A DNA stretch of 64,000 nt from Bacteroidota bacterium (GTDB lineage Bacteria; Bacteroidota; Bacteroidia; CAILMK01), in assembly GCA_013288555.1 (NCBI GenBank), contig JABDBQ010000007.1, positions 1 to 64,000 on the forward strand, written 5' to 3'. Below the pieces are notes generated by a model. It ran no database searches, had not been told where the DNA came from, and was given only the letters and a program-made list of their open reading frames with translations. Made by a program: the position numbers and the translations under genes. Below, in pieces: positions 25,176 to 34,339 of the stretch. Positions within the stretch are counted from its first letter, which is position 1; each line of letters opens with the position of its first letter.

Positions 25176-25460
25176 TTACTGGTTATGAATACGTTTGATC
25201 ATGTCATCCACTTGTTCTTCCGACAGGTTGTCAAGGTTAAGCTGTGGCGGACGTTCTGTGTACCTGGGTTCGGTATGTTTCAGGAGTTGGATGAATACCC
25301 GAAGCCTGTCTTTCACATTTAACGTATCAATATCTGTAAGAACTTCCGAAAAATTCGCTTTGATGAACTCGTAAAGCATGGTACGAATATCGTCCTGGTG
25401 TTCCCTGATTGATTTTGGCCGCCCCTCCGGGTTGCCGCTGATTCCTTTTTGAAATGGCAT
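25176..25460 (-). CDS. DUF5681-like small protein
   Basis: The 94-residue protein starts MPFQKGISGNPEGRPKS, the glycine-asparagine-proline rich start typical of DUF5681 proteins, which are often found near phage terminases. The reading frame is open upstream to 25511, but that extension comes from intergenic repeat-like sequence, so ATG 25460 is chosen. The remainder is a helical, acidic segment ending EEQVDDMIKRIHNQ. No terminase is present here, so it may be a leftover of a lost phage or a small mobile island. Confidence 0.65.
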   Translation of the reverse strand: MPFQKGISGNPEGRPKSIREHQDDIRTMLYEFIKANFSEVLTDIDTLNVKDRLRVFIQLLKHTEPRYTERPPQLNLDNLSEEQVDDMIKRIHNQ

Positions 25461-25552
25461 AAAATTAAAAGATTGTGATTGGTGATTTGAAATTTGAACC
25501 CGAAGGCTCACGTTAGTAAATTGGTGATTTGGGCTTCGCGCGCGTCAGCAAA

Positions 25553-25598
25553 CTCCCCTCCTTTAGTAAGGAGGGGTGGCCTTTAGGCCGGGGTGGTT
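25553..25598. repeat. REP-like double-hairpin element
   Basis: CCCCTCCTT (25555-25563) pairs with AAGGAGGGG (25568-25576) around a 4-nt loop, followed by GGCCT-TT-AGGCC (25578-25589) and GGGGTGGTT. This arrangement of an AAGGAGGGG stem followed by a GGCC stem is a repeat type I know from many Bacteroidota genomes. Confidence 0.8.
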
Positions 25599-25720
25599 CG
25601 GTCGATAACCACAAATCGCTATTCTGAGACACCGGCCCTGATAAATTTTCAAAAACCTCCTTCCCATTGCTTTCCTATTGATAAATTCCTAAAAACCCTC
25701 TTTTTGACCATTCTGGATTG

Positions 25721-25738
25721 ATCCCGAGTGCTCGGGAT
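25721..25738. terminator. Hairpin with downstream T-run, terminator-like or repeat
   Basis: ATCCCGAG-TG-CTCGGGAT is a perfect 8-bp stem followed on the plus strand by TGTTTTTC and further T-tracts. No plus-strand gene ends nearby, so it may be a dispersed palindrome rather than a working terminator. Confidence 0.45.
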
Positions 25739-26060
25739 TGTTTTTCAATTTTTTTCATTTTGTAACATGTTGATTTTAAAATACATACTCGTAACTCGTT
25801 GACGATTATCAATAGATAACAATAAAAGATCAATAGGAAATGGCTTTAAAGGCCGGTTTATCTTTTTCATTTTGTATTTTTTTTCGCAAGCCACTTACGC
25901 CTTACCCCTTATGCCTTACGCCTTTTTATAGTACATATATAGCGAACCCCCAAAGTGGGTGGGTAGTTTTGAAAATAAATTTTCAACTTGAATGATATCA
26001 ATTAGTTATAGACGAAAATATTTTTCAAAATGTTTTACTTTTTCGAAATGCAAAAAAATA

Positions 26061-26230
26061 GCTCCAGAGGAGCCCACTGTTTGTAGAAAAAAATAAACAT
26101 GCGATTTGAGCTCCGGCGGAGCGACCTGTTAAACCAGCTATGCATATCTGCACCGTCAAAACAGGCCTCGCCGCCGGAACTTGCTGGAAATTGCCCTGAT
26201 TTTGCTACAAACAGTGGGCTCCGCTGGAGC
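26061..26230. mobile_element. 170-bp inverted-repeat (MITE-like) element
   Basis: The 26-bp ends at 26061-26086 and 26205-26230 are inverted copies with a single mismatch. Each end itself folds (GCTCC-AGA-GGAGC on the left, GCTCC-GCT-GGAGC on the right), and a third copy of the same hairpin (GCTCC-GGC-GGAGC, 26110-26122) followed by a related CTGTT lies inside. It has no transposase gene and no obvious target-site duplication. Confidence 0.75.
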
Positions 26231-26344
26231 AAATTAACCTGAATAGCTTTTATGTAATAAGGTTTTTCAACCAATACTCCAAGGTTTCCAAAACTCGCAA
26301 AGGCTGCAGGTTATATTACTTTAGACAACTGGCCAAAATCTTTA

Positions 26345-28090
26345 TTAAGTTTTTAAAAGAGACTTGTATAATTCCTCTATTGGAAATTCTGAAAAAGTTG
26401 ATTTGAATTTTATTACTGCAATCCCATAGCTTTTTAAATACTGCCCTACAGATGCATATGGCTCTTTTGTTTCCATATTAAACACGCTATAATACTCCTT
26501 TCCCACTTTGTTTGAATTGATAACTGGGTTAATTTGGGCGCTTTCAGGAGATACTACAAGTGTTGCGACTCTAAATTCTTTATTATCCTTCAACCTTACA
26601 GTTTCAAACATCGGGTAAGGTTTAATTTTTGTACCTGGAAGGCAATCTCCAATTATAGCAAGCGCAACAAAAATTGGTTTAGCAAAATTTACAAAATTTG
26701 AAAGTTGTGTTAGTTCACTGTTGAGATTTTGTACTACAATTTTATTTTGTGCTGAATCGAAAATTAATTTCATATCAAAGAATCTCATATCTCCTTTAGG
26801 AAAGGTTTGCAGTCCTATAGAGACTATTATAATATTATCATTATAGGCTCTGACCCAAATTGATCTGATCCACTCACTTGATTCACCATTATCAATTTCA
26901 ACCCAGTTCGGTATTTCCAAGGCTGAGAATTCAAAATGTAGATTAAAATTTTCATTTGAAAAAGGATTGGTAAGTGCATCGGGAGAAAAGCTAAGGCCAG
27001 CATTTAACCATAAAAGCCTTTCATGCCACTTTCCGCTTTCAACGGGGGGGCAATTATAAAACAATGGGCTAGCTAAAAGAATTGGGAGCGCTCGCTCATA
27101 TGCTTCCTTATCTTGATCAGAAATATATTGATTTGGATATATTAGAAGCGGAGCAAGAGCTATTTGTTGATTCAGCACACTATTAAAGTATTGGTCATTC
27201 AAATCCAATTTAAGATGATAATATTTAGTAACTGGTAGCGAAGGGACTGCTGCCATTTTCCCTTCCTTTGAATAGCCAGCAAATAAATATGGAGTTTGTA
27301 GAAACCTTTTATACCAGTCATCATCATCTGGAGATGGAAATAAAACTGATGTGTTTAAATCATTAGTTAGGATACTTAAATAAGTTGGATCAATTTCGAC
27401 TGGTGGACAAACTAAGAATTTAGTTAAGTCTCCATCTTTGTCTTTAGGATCACAATAGGCTAAACAAGCATCTTGGACAGATAACCGAGTTGCATTTTTA
27501 AATACATTAGGGGCTTCATTTAAAACATCAACTATCTCTCCATGTGTTCGTGTAAGTTTACCTTTGGCCTCTGGAAGGTCAAATATATAAAGCCATCCAT
27601 TGTGATTAGTTGGCTTATATCCAACTAATTCACTTTGCATCACTATATCTGTATTTAACATTTCTCCAGGTTGACCGGAATAATTGAAATAAGTCGTTCT
27701 TTCAATACAATTAAATGCAAACCATAATGCGACTTTTAAAGAGTGAGTCAAATCTAAATATTCTGTACCAGGTCCATAATGCTGAGACAGTGCTTTAACC
27801 CAAAAATAAAATATTTCGAAATCATTAACGTTATCGATTGATTTTATGGATGATGGTTCCTTAGATCCTTCCTTGTTAAGTAGGTATTCGACCACAAGTC
27901 CGCAATAAAAATTCCACTGGTTTCTTCTTTCAATTTTAACATTTCTATGGGCGGAAGCTTGTACCGTGTCACGTTTTTGAGTTTGCCCTCTGTATACACG
28001 TGTGAAACCTTTTTCAACTTTATTTAGGGATTTTAAAAATTCACGAAGCCGTTTAGGGCTTTGAATGGGAATAGCATTACTTGAAATCAT
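26345..28090 (-). CDS. FRG-domain protein
   Basis: The 581-residue protein has an N-terminal FRG domain: YRGQTQKR (residues 33-40) and, after a gap, WVKALSQHYGPGTEYLDLT with LKVALWFAF (about 97-126). The domain is named for its conserved F/Y-R-G motif; its chemistry is not settled, and FRG proteins often sit in accessory or defence-type loci. The remaining 350 residues (from about 230) match nothing I recognise. No transmembrane segment is apparent. The gene stands alone between two ~170-bp inverted-repeat elements and reads more A/T-rich than its neighbours, consistent with acquisition. Confidence 0.78.
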   Translation of the reverse strand: MISSNAIPIQSPKRLREFLKSLNKVEKGFTRVYRGQTQKRDTVQASAHRNVKIERRNQWNFYCGLVVEYLLNKEGSKEPSSIKSIDNVNDFEIFYFWVKALSQHYGPGTEYLDLTHSLKVALWFAFNCIERTTYFNYSGQPGEMLNTDIVMQSELVGYKPTNHNGWLYIFDLPEAKGKLTRTHGEIVDVLNEAPNVFKNATRLSVQDACLAYCDPKDKDGDLTKFLVCPPVEIDPTYLSILTNDLNTSVLFPSPDDDDWYKRFLQTPYLFAGYSKEGKMAAVPSLPVTKYYHLKLDLNDQYFNSVLNQQIALAPLLIYPNQYISDQDKEAYERALPILLASPLFYNCPPVESGKWHERLLWLNAGLSFSPDALTNPFSNENFNLHFEFSALEIPNWVEIDNGESSEWIRSIWVRAYNDNIIIVSIGLQTFPKGDMRFFDMKLIFDSAQNKIVVQNLNSELTQLSNFVNFAKPIFVALAIIGDCLPGTKIKPYPMFETVRLKDNKEFRVATLVVSPESAQINPVINSNKVGKEYYSVFNMETKEPYASVGQYLKSYGIAVIKFKSTFSEFPIEELYKSLLKT

Positions 28091-28426
28091 ATTAAGCTTG
28101 TTAATATTTCAATATCATTAACAGTGAGACTCAAGGAGGAAGATAAAAAGAAAATCCAAAAGCCTACTAATTTTTATTTATATCAATTAACAAACCTATG
28201 CACACCCTTTAACTTACCATCAGAGTCTCCCCAGGAACTATCTTGGCGAACCACAAATCGATGGTGACTCTGATGTATACTCGGAATCAGACACGCGCTA
28301 GAAATGTGATTGCGTTCGCATATGCATCAGAGTCCCTCATGGGCGTTTTATGGTTCGGGATTATGGTGCAGTGAGGAGACTCTTATGGAAAAACAATCAA
28401 TCCCTAAATTTTCAATTTATTAAACT
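28091..28426. other. Gene-free stretch upstream of the FRG gene
   Basis: About 336 bp containing the FRG gene's presumed promoter region (A/T-rich, 28091-28210) and a 172-bp inverted-repeat element (28217-28388). No coding frame is supported. Confidence 0.6.
28217..28388. mobile_element. 172-bp inverted-repeat (MITE-like) element
   Basis: The ends CCATCAGAGTCTCCCC (28217-28232) and GAGGAGACTCTTATGG (28373-28388) are inverted copies matching at 14 of 16 positions. Two more copies of the core lie inside: GACTCTGATG inverted at 28266-28275 and CATCAGAGTC direct at 28325-28334. Non-coding, with no transposase. Confidence 0.6.
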
Positions 28427-28879
28427 CTAACTATTAAACTGCCTGAGGTGATGGTCGGCATGTTTGTAAGCCAACTGCCCGATCTGTTCGTTGGTCATCT
28501 TCCCAAAAAAAGAATGTACAAAACCTTCATTTGAAAAATGGGAATAGGCCTCAGTCTGTGCAATCCATTTTGACTTTTCAGCGGAAAAATCAATGTCTTT
28601 TTTCAGGTTTTCGATTCTGAGTTCAGGAGTAGTAGGTGTGTTTCGACCCAGGGGACTTTCATCTTTCAGAATATTTTTCAATGCTATTTTACCAAACAAG
28701 CGACCAATAAATGCCTGCGTGTTTTTTTCTTTTGCTGATACCCAGTAATTCCATTGGGTATTATGGTTCATCATCTGGTTGACATTCATTTTGCCCCATA
28801 ACGCTATACTATTCTCATTCAGCGTGTTGATTCTTCGAATCAATTCATCTCTTGTTTCTTTATCGAATACTGTTTTCAT
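28427..28879 (-). CDS. DUF1569 / DinB-like protein
   Basis: The 150-residue protein matches the DUF1569 pattern: WGKMNVNQMMNHN near the N-terminus and GQLAYKHADHHLRQF at the C-terminus, giving the spaced histidines of the DinB-like four-helix fold that usually bind a metal. The substrate or function is unknown. It is a single gene; its upstream side holds dispersed repeats up to the mutase gene. Confidence 0.8.
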   Translation of the reverse strand: MKTVFDKETRDELIRRINTLNENSIALWGKMNVNQMMNHNTQWNYWVSAKEKNTQAFIGRLFGKIALKNILKDESPLGRNTPTTPELRIENLKKDIDFSAEKSKWIAQTEAYSHFSNEGFVHSFFGKMTNEQIGQLAYKHADHHLRQFNS

Positions 28880-28912
28880 AATTCTGGTAATTTACACTCT
28901 TTCTTCTTTCTC

Positions 28913-28934
28913 GGTCCCTGAGCTTGTCGAAGGG
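28913..28934. repeat. Dispersed palindromic repeat of the CCCTGAGC-TGTCGAAGGG type
   Basis: GGTCCCTGAGCTTGTCGAAG plus GG is an imperfect palindrome that I recognise as a widely dispersed intergenic repeat in many bacterial genomes. It is followed to about 29005 by further G/C-rich imperfect palindromes, unlike the A/T-rich surroundings. Confidence 0.6.
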
Positions 28935-29076
28935 TCGCTCTCCCGAGGGGCTGCATCCCTCGCTGATATATTGCGCCCCTTGCTCCACCGCTAAAGCTAA
29001 GGCGGCACGCGGTCAGGGCTTTAATTCTATAAGTTTCTCTCCCAATTACTTACCACTTACGACTTATCACTTACCA

Positions 29077-30627
29077 CTACGCCCGGTATTCCCCAAACAC
29101 TTCCCGCATGGCATCAGCTATTTCTCCAAGGGTAGCATATTGTTCTACGGCTGATATAATAAGCGGCATCAGATTTTGATCGCCTTTGGCTGCTGCTTTT
29201 ATTTCAATCAGACAATTGATGACAGCTTCATTATTTCTCGATGCTTTCAATTTATTTAAGCGGTCTATCTGGTCTTGCCGAATGGAATCATCGATCCTGA
29301 ACAGATTGATCTGAGGTTCTTCTGATGTCTGGAATTTATTCACTCCGACTATGACCTTTTTACCATCTTCTATATGCTGCTGGTAATGATAAGCCGAAGT
29401 AGCAATTTCATCCTGGATAAATCCCTGCTCAATGGCAGCGACCGAACCACCCATGGCATCAATGCGTTCAATATATTTGAGCGCCAGTTTTTCTATTTCA
29501 TCTGTCAGGTTCTCAACAAAATAGGAACCACCCATCGGGTCAGCTGTATCAACAATCCCACTTTCAAAAGCAATGATCTGTTGCGAGCGCAATGCAATCT
29601 GTGCTGCCTGTTCTGTAGGCAAAGAAAGCGCTTCATCATACCCGTTGGTGTGCAAAGATTGCGTTCCACCCAATGCTGCCGCCATAGCCTGGATGGTCAC
29701 ACGGCTGATATTATTCATGGGCTGCTGAGCCGTAAGTGTTGATCCTCCTGTTTGGGTATGGAAGCGTAACATTTGTGCACGCTCATCTTTTGATCCGAGT
29801 TCGCGCATCATTTTAGCCCACATCCGACGTGCAGCCCTGAACTTCGCAATTTCTTCAAAGAAATTGTTATGCGCATTAAAAAAGAAGGAGAGTCGTTTGC
29901 CAAATACGTCGATATCAAGGCCTTTGGCGAGTGCGGCTTTCACATAGGCTTTGCCGTTTGCCAGCGTAAAAGCCAATTCCTGAACCGCGGTTGATCCCGC
30001 TTCCCGGATATGGTATCCTGATATGGAAATGGTATTCCATTTGGGAGTTTCCTTGCTGCAGTATTCAAAAATATCAGTTATAATCCGCATGGAAGCTTTG
30101 GGTGGATAGATATAGGTTCCCCGTGCGGCATATTCTTTAAGGATATCGTTCTGTATGGTCCCTGAAATTTCAGCAATATTTACGCCCTGCTTTTTGGCAA
30201 GTGCTATGTACATGGCCAGCAGGATAGAGGCAGTGGAATTGATGGTCATGGAAGCGCTGATGTCCTTAAGGCTAATGCCTTTAAATAGCATTTCCATGTC
30301 TTCAAGTGAATCAATAGCTACACCGGCCTTGCCTACTTCCCCTTCAGAAAATACGTGATCAGAATCATAACCGATCTGGGTAGGTAGATCAAAAGCAACA
30401 GATAATCCGGTGGTACCCTGCCCTAATAAATAATGGTATCTCTTATTAGATTCTTCGGCGGTAGAAAAGCCGGCGTATTGGCGCATGGTCCATACCTTAT
30501 CCCGGTACATATTGGGATGCACCCCCCTGGTAAATGGAAATTTACCCGCATCTTCTATTTCGTGCTGCAGTGAAGCATAGATTCTTTCGATCTCTATTCC
30601 TGAATCGGTAGAATGATTATTTCCCAT
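29077..30627 (-). CDS. Methylmalonyl-CoA mutase, catalytic subunit without B12 domain
   Basis: The 516-residue protein is the TIM-barrel part of an acyl-CoA mutase. [10 protein letters not shown] carries the tyrosine equivalent to Tyr89 of the Propionibacterium enzyme, and [10 protein letters not shown] the arginine equivalent to Arg207, both diagnostic for methylmalonyl-CoA (isobutyryl-CoA mutases have Phe and Gln). The protein ends where the cobalamin-binding domain would begin, so a separate B12 subunit must exist outside the window. It interconverts methylmalonyl-CoA and succinyl-CoA. The stop codon lies inside a run of cttac-type repeat words. The upstream gene ends 11 nt before its start. 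Confidence 0.92.
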   Translation of the reverse strand: MGNNHSTDSGIEIERIYASLQHEIEDAGKFPFTRGVHPNMYRDKVWTMRQYAGFSTAEESNKRYHYLLGQGTTGLSVAFDLPTQIGYDSDHVFSEGEVGKAGVAIDSLEDMEMLFKGISLKDISASMTINSTASILLAMYIALAKKQGVNIAEISGTIQNDILKEYAARGTYIYPPKASMRIITDIFEYCSKETPKWNTISISGYHIREAGSTAVQELAFTLANGKAYVKAALAKGLDIDVFGKRLSFFFNAHNNFFEEIAKFRAARRMWAKMMRELGSKDERAQMLRFHTQTGGSTLTAQQPMNNISRVTIQAMAAALGGTQSLHTNGYDEALSLPTEQAAQIALRSQQIIAFESGIVDTADPMGGSYFVENLTDEIEKLALKYIERIDAMGGSVAAIEQGFIQDEIATSAYHYQQHIEDGKKVIVGVNKFQTSEEPQINLFRIDDSIRQDQIDRLNKLKASRNNEAVINCLIEIKAAAKGDQNLMPLIISAVEQYATLGEIADAMREVFGEYRA

Positions 30628-30638
30628 TTTTGTTGAGG

Positions 30639-31166
30639 CTAAAATAATTTCTGTGCTTCCTCTTTCAGATACAACAATGCTCTGTGTGTAGATTCCATAT
30701 CTTCACTCATGCTGTTTTCAAATAATAATTTGCTCAGTTCAACTCCGGTGGCTCCAGCCGGTAAGGTGCTGAAACATACGTGAATCTGCCTGGTAATGGC
30801 CTCTTTTGCATTAATTACATTCTGCCAGGCCTCATGTGAAACATAAATCTGTTGTGATAAATTGTGGTCATATTCTGCACGGATCTCATTCACAAGGGTT
30901 GCCTGCAGATCAGCGGCTGACATTCCCGGCCTTCTGACACGTGCAATGAGGTTATTAATAGAAAGCCTTTCCAGCAGGAGGGATAATCTTTCATAAGCCT
31001 GCAGTCTTATCGGAAGTGAAATTTTCTGGTTGTTAACCCGAAGATCAAAGAATCGTTTCTTTTCTTCATTAGCGAAAAAGTTTCTTAATACCACATATAC
31101 AGCACCAAGCACCAGGCCTGCCGGAATGAGTGCCTGTAATACTCCTATCCAAAATGAATCATTCAT
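30639..31166 (-). CDS. Conserved hypothetical membrane-anchored protein (DUF7935-like)
   Basis: The 175-residue protein begins with a single transmembrane helix ([22 protein letters not shown], split here as residues 5-26) and continues as a helical cytoplasmic domain. I associate this type with Bacteroidota, where it often precedes the mutase gene, but the name DUF7935 is from memory. It is probably co-transcribed with the mutase (11-nt gap). Function is unknown. Confidence 0.7.
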   Translation of the reverse strand: MNDSFWIGVLQALIPAGLVLGAVYVVLRNFFANEEKKRFFDLRVNNQKISLPIRLQAYERLSLLLERLSINNLIARVRRPGMSAADLQATLVNEIRAEYDHNLSQQIYVSHEAWQNVINAKEAITRQIHVCFSTLPAGATGVELSKLLFENSMSEDMESTHRALLYLKEEAQKLF

Positions 31167-31247
31167 ATTAATAATATTAGCTTTGCTTTGTTTTAGCTTT
31201 AAGGTGCAAAATTCGGTTAATTTTAAATAAGTATATCTAAAATATAC

Positions 31248-32483
31248 GTGTTTGCCTTTTTTGAAAATATTGCCATCGGTTTCTCTGCTATTCGTATGAA
31301 TGTGCTAAGGGCTATTCTTACGATCTTTATAATAGCTTTTGGCATTATGTCACTAATCAGCATGCTTACGGCTGTTGACGGAATAAAAAATGCACTCTAT
31401 GACAATTTTGCGTCTGTAGGCTCAAACTCTTTTAACATCGGGAACCGTGATGCCATGGAAAACATGAACCGGGGAGGTATCAGGGAAAAGGAAAATCCAC
31501 CCATCAGGTATTCAGAAGGTTTGGCATTTAAAAGACGCTTCGGGAGCCAGGCAAACATCTCCATAAGCGTAAATGCGGCTATGGATGCTGTAGCAGAATA
31601 CGGGTCTGTTAAAACTTCCCCGAAGACACAAGTCCTGGGTGCTGATGAAAATTACCTCAGCTTATCAGGACTTCAACTTAGTGAAGGCAGAAATTTTTTC
31701 CCGACTGATATTGATGATGCTTACAAATGTGCAATTATCGGGGCATCTTTAAAAAATGATTTATTCGGAAGTGGTCCTGCAGCAGGTAAGTATTTCCAGA
31801 TTAATAATCAGAAGTACCTGGTTGCAGGTGTCTTGCAAAAAAAAGGGAGTTCTTTCGGACAAAGCCAGGATGATATGATCATTATTCCGGTCACTGCAGC
31901 ACAAGACCAATTTATAGTGAGTAATGTATCTTATAATATAGATGCAAGAATTAAGGACATTAATAAAATGGATGTGTCCATTGATGAAGCAACCGGATTG
32001 CTGAGGGTTATCCGAAAACTCAAAATTAACGAAGACAATAATTTCTTTATAACCAAAAGCGATAGTATGGCAGAAACACTTATAGGTACAGTTGCCGTAG
32101 TGAGGGTATTTGCCTTTGTAATAGGGCTGATAACACTGCTCGGAGCCTCGGTTGGACTGACCAATATCATGCTTGTGTCGGTTAAGGAGCGTACCAGGGA
32201 AATAGGAGTAAGGAAAGCATTAGGGGCATCATTCAAAAATATACGCAATCAATTTTTATGGGAGTCTGTTGTAATTACCCAGATTGGGGGTATTTTTGGA
32301 ATAATAGCCGGTATTCTACTTGGAAATGTAGTGGCGCATTTTATCAGTGGCAGTTTTATTATCCCGTGGGTCTGGATAATAACCGGCTTCATTTTATGTA
32401 TTGTTGTTGGTATCTTTGCAGGGCTTTATCCTGCGATAAAAGCAGCAAAGCTGGATCCTATAGAGTCTTTGAGATACGAATAA
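31248..32483 (+). CDS. MacB/FtsX-type ABC transporter permease
   Basis: A 411-residue protein with one N-terminal membrane helix (about 14-36), a periplasmic MacB-PCD-like domain (about 40-270) and three C-terminal helices of the FtsX domain, including VKERTREIGVRKALGAS (about 313-329) and GLYPAIKAAKLDPIESLRYE at the end. Such permeases work with a separate ATPase in lipoprotein or small-molecule efflux; none is adjacent. It starts with GTG because no upstream ATG is available and the first helix needs these residues. Confidence 0.9.
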   Translation: MFAFFENIAIGFSAIRMNVLRAILTIFIIAFGIMSLISMLTAVDGIKNALYDNFASVGSNSFNIGNRDAMENMNRGGIREKENPPIRYSEGLAFKRRFGSQANISISVNAAMDAVAEYGSVKTSPKTQVLGADENYLSLSGLQLSEGRNFFPTDIDDAYKCAIIGASLKNDLFGSGPAAGKYFQINNQKYLVAGVLQKKGSSFGQSQDDMIIIPVTAAQDQFIVSNVSYNIDARIKDINKMDVSIDEATGLLRVIRKLKINEDNNFFITKSDSMAETLIGTVAVVRVFAFVIGLITLLGASVGLTNIMLVSVKERTREIGVRKALGASFKNIRNQFLWESVVITQIGGIFGIIAGILLGNVVAHFISGSFIIPWVWIITGFILCIVVGIFAGLYPAIKAAKLDPIESLRYE

Positions 32484-32502
32484 AGTTAATACCGGAAACC
32501 AA

Positions 32503-33528
32503 ATGATGAATCCTGTTCTAGTAGAAAGATACCGTGGCGAAACACTTGAGAGTTTTCATCGTGGGGCAATATGCATGGTGGATGTTGATAATAAAGTAAT
32601 TTTTTCCGTGGGTGATATTCAACAGGTCTGTTTTCCAAGGTCTGCTCTCAAACTTTTCCAGGTCATTCCGCTACTTGAAAGTGGTGCTGTTCAGGAATTT
32701 GGCTTTACCCTTGAAGAAATTGCGATCATGTGCGGGTCGCATAATGGTGAGGCCGAGCATTTGCGTGTCGTGAATAGCATTCTCAAAAAAATAGGCCTTG
32801 ATGATAAAAAGCTGCATTGTGGCCCACAGTATCCAACATTGAATGAGGACAGAAATACCATGATTAAAAATGATCTGGCCCCCGATGATATTCATAACAA
32901 CTGTTCGGGAAAACATTCTGGTTTTTTAGCCTACTGTGTTTATCACGAACTTGATATTGATACTTATTATAAGCCTTCGCATCCTTTGCAACAGGCTATA
33001 AAGAAAATCACGGCCGAGATGAATGAATATCCGGAAACGCAGATACATACAGCAATGGATGGATGCTCAGCCCCTATTTTTTCTTTGCCTGTATATAACC
33101 AGGCGATAGGTTACAGAAACCTTGTAGCTCCCGAAAAATTCGGTGAACAAAGAATGAAATCATGTCAGACCATAGTAGAGGCAATGGCAAAATACTCATT
33201 TATGGTGGCGGGGCATAAAAGATATTGTACTGAAATGATGAATATATGCGGCAGCAGAATTATCGGCAAAACAGGTGCGGATGGTGTCTATTCACTTGGA
33301 TTCATTAATGAAAAGATTGGCTGCACCATCAAGATTGATGATGGATTGATGGGCCCTCAATACAGCGTTGCCCAGGAAATTATTGAAAAATGTGGGATTT
33401 TCCCAAAAGAGAAGCTTGCTCCCTTATATCATTATATTGAATCACCAATTGTGAACTGGAATAAATATACGACCGGTTTGCAGAAAGTGAATGAAGAGGT
33501 TTTATCTGGCTTGCCTAATATTGGTTGA
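32503..33528 (+). CDS. Class 3 (Rhizobium etli type) L-asparaginase
   Basis: The 341-residue protein belongs to the asparaginase II family related to R. etli ReAV and not to the E. coli enzymes. The active-site pair SxxK is in FPRSALKLFQ (about 45-54), a second serine in GSHNGE, and the metal-site residues in NNCSGKHSG and DGCSAPIF. It hydrolyses asparagine to aspartate and ammonia in the cytoplasm. It begins 19 nt after the permease stop, so the two may be co-transcribed without an obvious functional link. Confidence 0.85.
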   Translation: MMNPVLVERYRGETLESFHRGAICMVDVDNKVIFSVGDIQQVCFPRSALKLFQVIPLLESGAVQEFGFTLEEIAIMCGSHNGEAEHLRVVNSILKKIGLDDKKLHCGPQYPTLNEDRNTMIKNDLAPDDIHNNCSGKHSGFLAYCVYHELDIDTYYKPSHPLQQAIKKITAEMNEYPETQIHTAMDGCSAPIFSLPVYNQAIGYRNLVAPEKFGEQRMKSCQTIVEAMAKYSFMVAGHKRYCTEMMNICGSRIIGKTGADGVYSLGFINEKIGCTIKIDDGLMGPQYSVAQEIIEKCGIFPKEKLAPLYHYIESPIVNWNKYTTGLQKVNEEVLSGLPNIG

Positions 33529-33535
33529 TTTACAT

Positions 33536-34162
33536 TCAACCTAAATACACTACAGCCTTTGTTTTAAAAAACGCCTCATCAAAATAATGCGAGAGTGGAT
33601 ATACTTGTGCACTTTGTCCAAAGGGAGCAAGCTCATTTTCCAGATCTCCACCTTTCAGATATAAAATTCCATTAGGGAGACCGTTTTGCTGTGTCTTTTT
33701 AATCTTTCGCCTTACCCAGCCATAAAATGCATTCATTTCCGTGACAGCACGTCCTGTTATAAAATCAAAATTGCCTTTTATTTCTTCTGCCCGGGCATGG
33801 TAAGCCTGAACATTCTTTAAATCAAGAGCCTTTGCAATTTCTTTTACGACCATTATCTTTTTCCCTATGCTATCAACAAGGGTAAATTGAACCTCAGGGA
33901 ATAAAATGGCAAGAGGAATTCCGGGCAATCCGCCTCCTGTTCCCACGTCAAGTATGGAACTCCCTTCGGAAAAATTGATAACTTTAGCGATGCCCAGGGA
34001 ATGAAGGATATGCTTTTCGTAAAGGAATTCAATGTCTTTCCTGGAAATGAGATTTATTTTTTCATTCCATTCCTGATAAAGTTGCCCAAGTCTGTTGAAC
34101 TTGCTTTTCTGCTCTTCGCTTAGGTTTTGAAAGTATTTGAATATGATATCAGCGGAATCCAT
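33536..34162 (-). CDS. rsmG: 16S rRNA (guanine-527-N7)-methyltransferase RsmG
   Basis: A Rossmann-fold methyltransferase of 208 residues with LDVGTGGGLPGIPLAI (motif I), RAEEIKGNFDFITGRAV and a C-terminal YLKGGDLENEL segment typical of RsmG. The frame is open to a TTG at 34177 that lies in an 8-bp tandem repeat; the ATG at 34162 (MDSADIIFKYF) is the better start. The stop is 7 nt from the convergent asparaginase stop. Confidence 0.93.
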   Translation of the reverse strand: MDSADIIFKYFQNLSEEQKSKFNRLGQLYQEWNEKINLISRKDIEFLYEKHILHSLGIAKVINFSEGSSILDVGTGGGLPGIPLAILFPEVQFTLVDSIGKKIMVVKEIAKALDLKNVQAYHARAEEIKGNFDFITGRAVTEMNAFYGWVRRKIKKTQQNGLPNGILYLKGGDLENELAPFGQSAQVYPLSHYFDEAFFKTKAVVYLG

Positions 34163-34171
34163 TAAATAATT

Positions 34172-34250
34172 AGGCAATTAGACAATTAGGCAATTAGACA
34201 ATGACGCGATATGCAAATATGCAAATATGCGAATGTGCAAATATGCAAAT
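34172..34250. repeat. Two adjoining 8-bp tandem repeat tracts
   Basis: Four copies of AGGCAATT/AGACAATT (34172-34203), then five copies of ATGCAAAT with small changes (34211-34250). Both have an 8-bp period. They fill the gap upstream of rsmG and resemble the tracts at 25071 and 51902. Confidence 0.85.
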
Positions 34251-34339
34251 GAGGCAATTGAGCATTTTATCGGTACGCTTCCGAATGGCCAAATTTCAAA
34301 TTTCAATTTTCAATTTTTGATATAATTCGTAATTAAATT

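Larger units (their letters stand above)
25461..26344. other. Repeat-rich gene-free stretch
   Basis: About 880 bp that hold a REP-like double hairpin (25553-25598), a perfect 8-bp-stem palindrome (25721-25738), a run of cttacgcc-type words (25893-25922) and a 170-bp inverted-repeat element (26061-26230). No protein-coding gene is supported; a 79-codon frame at 26035-26274 is only the inverted-repeat element read through. Confidence 0.75.

Noticed and set aside
26035-26274. 79-codon minus-strand frame
   Set aside because: It is read across the 170-bp inverted-repeat element and its protein shows no domain.
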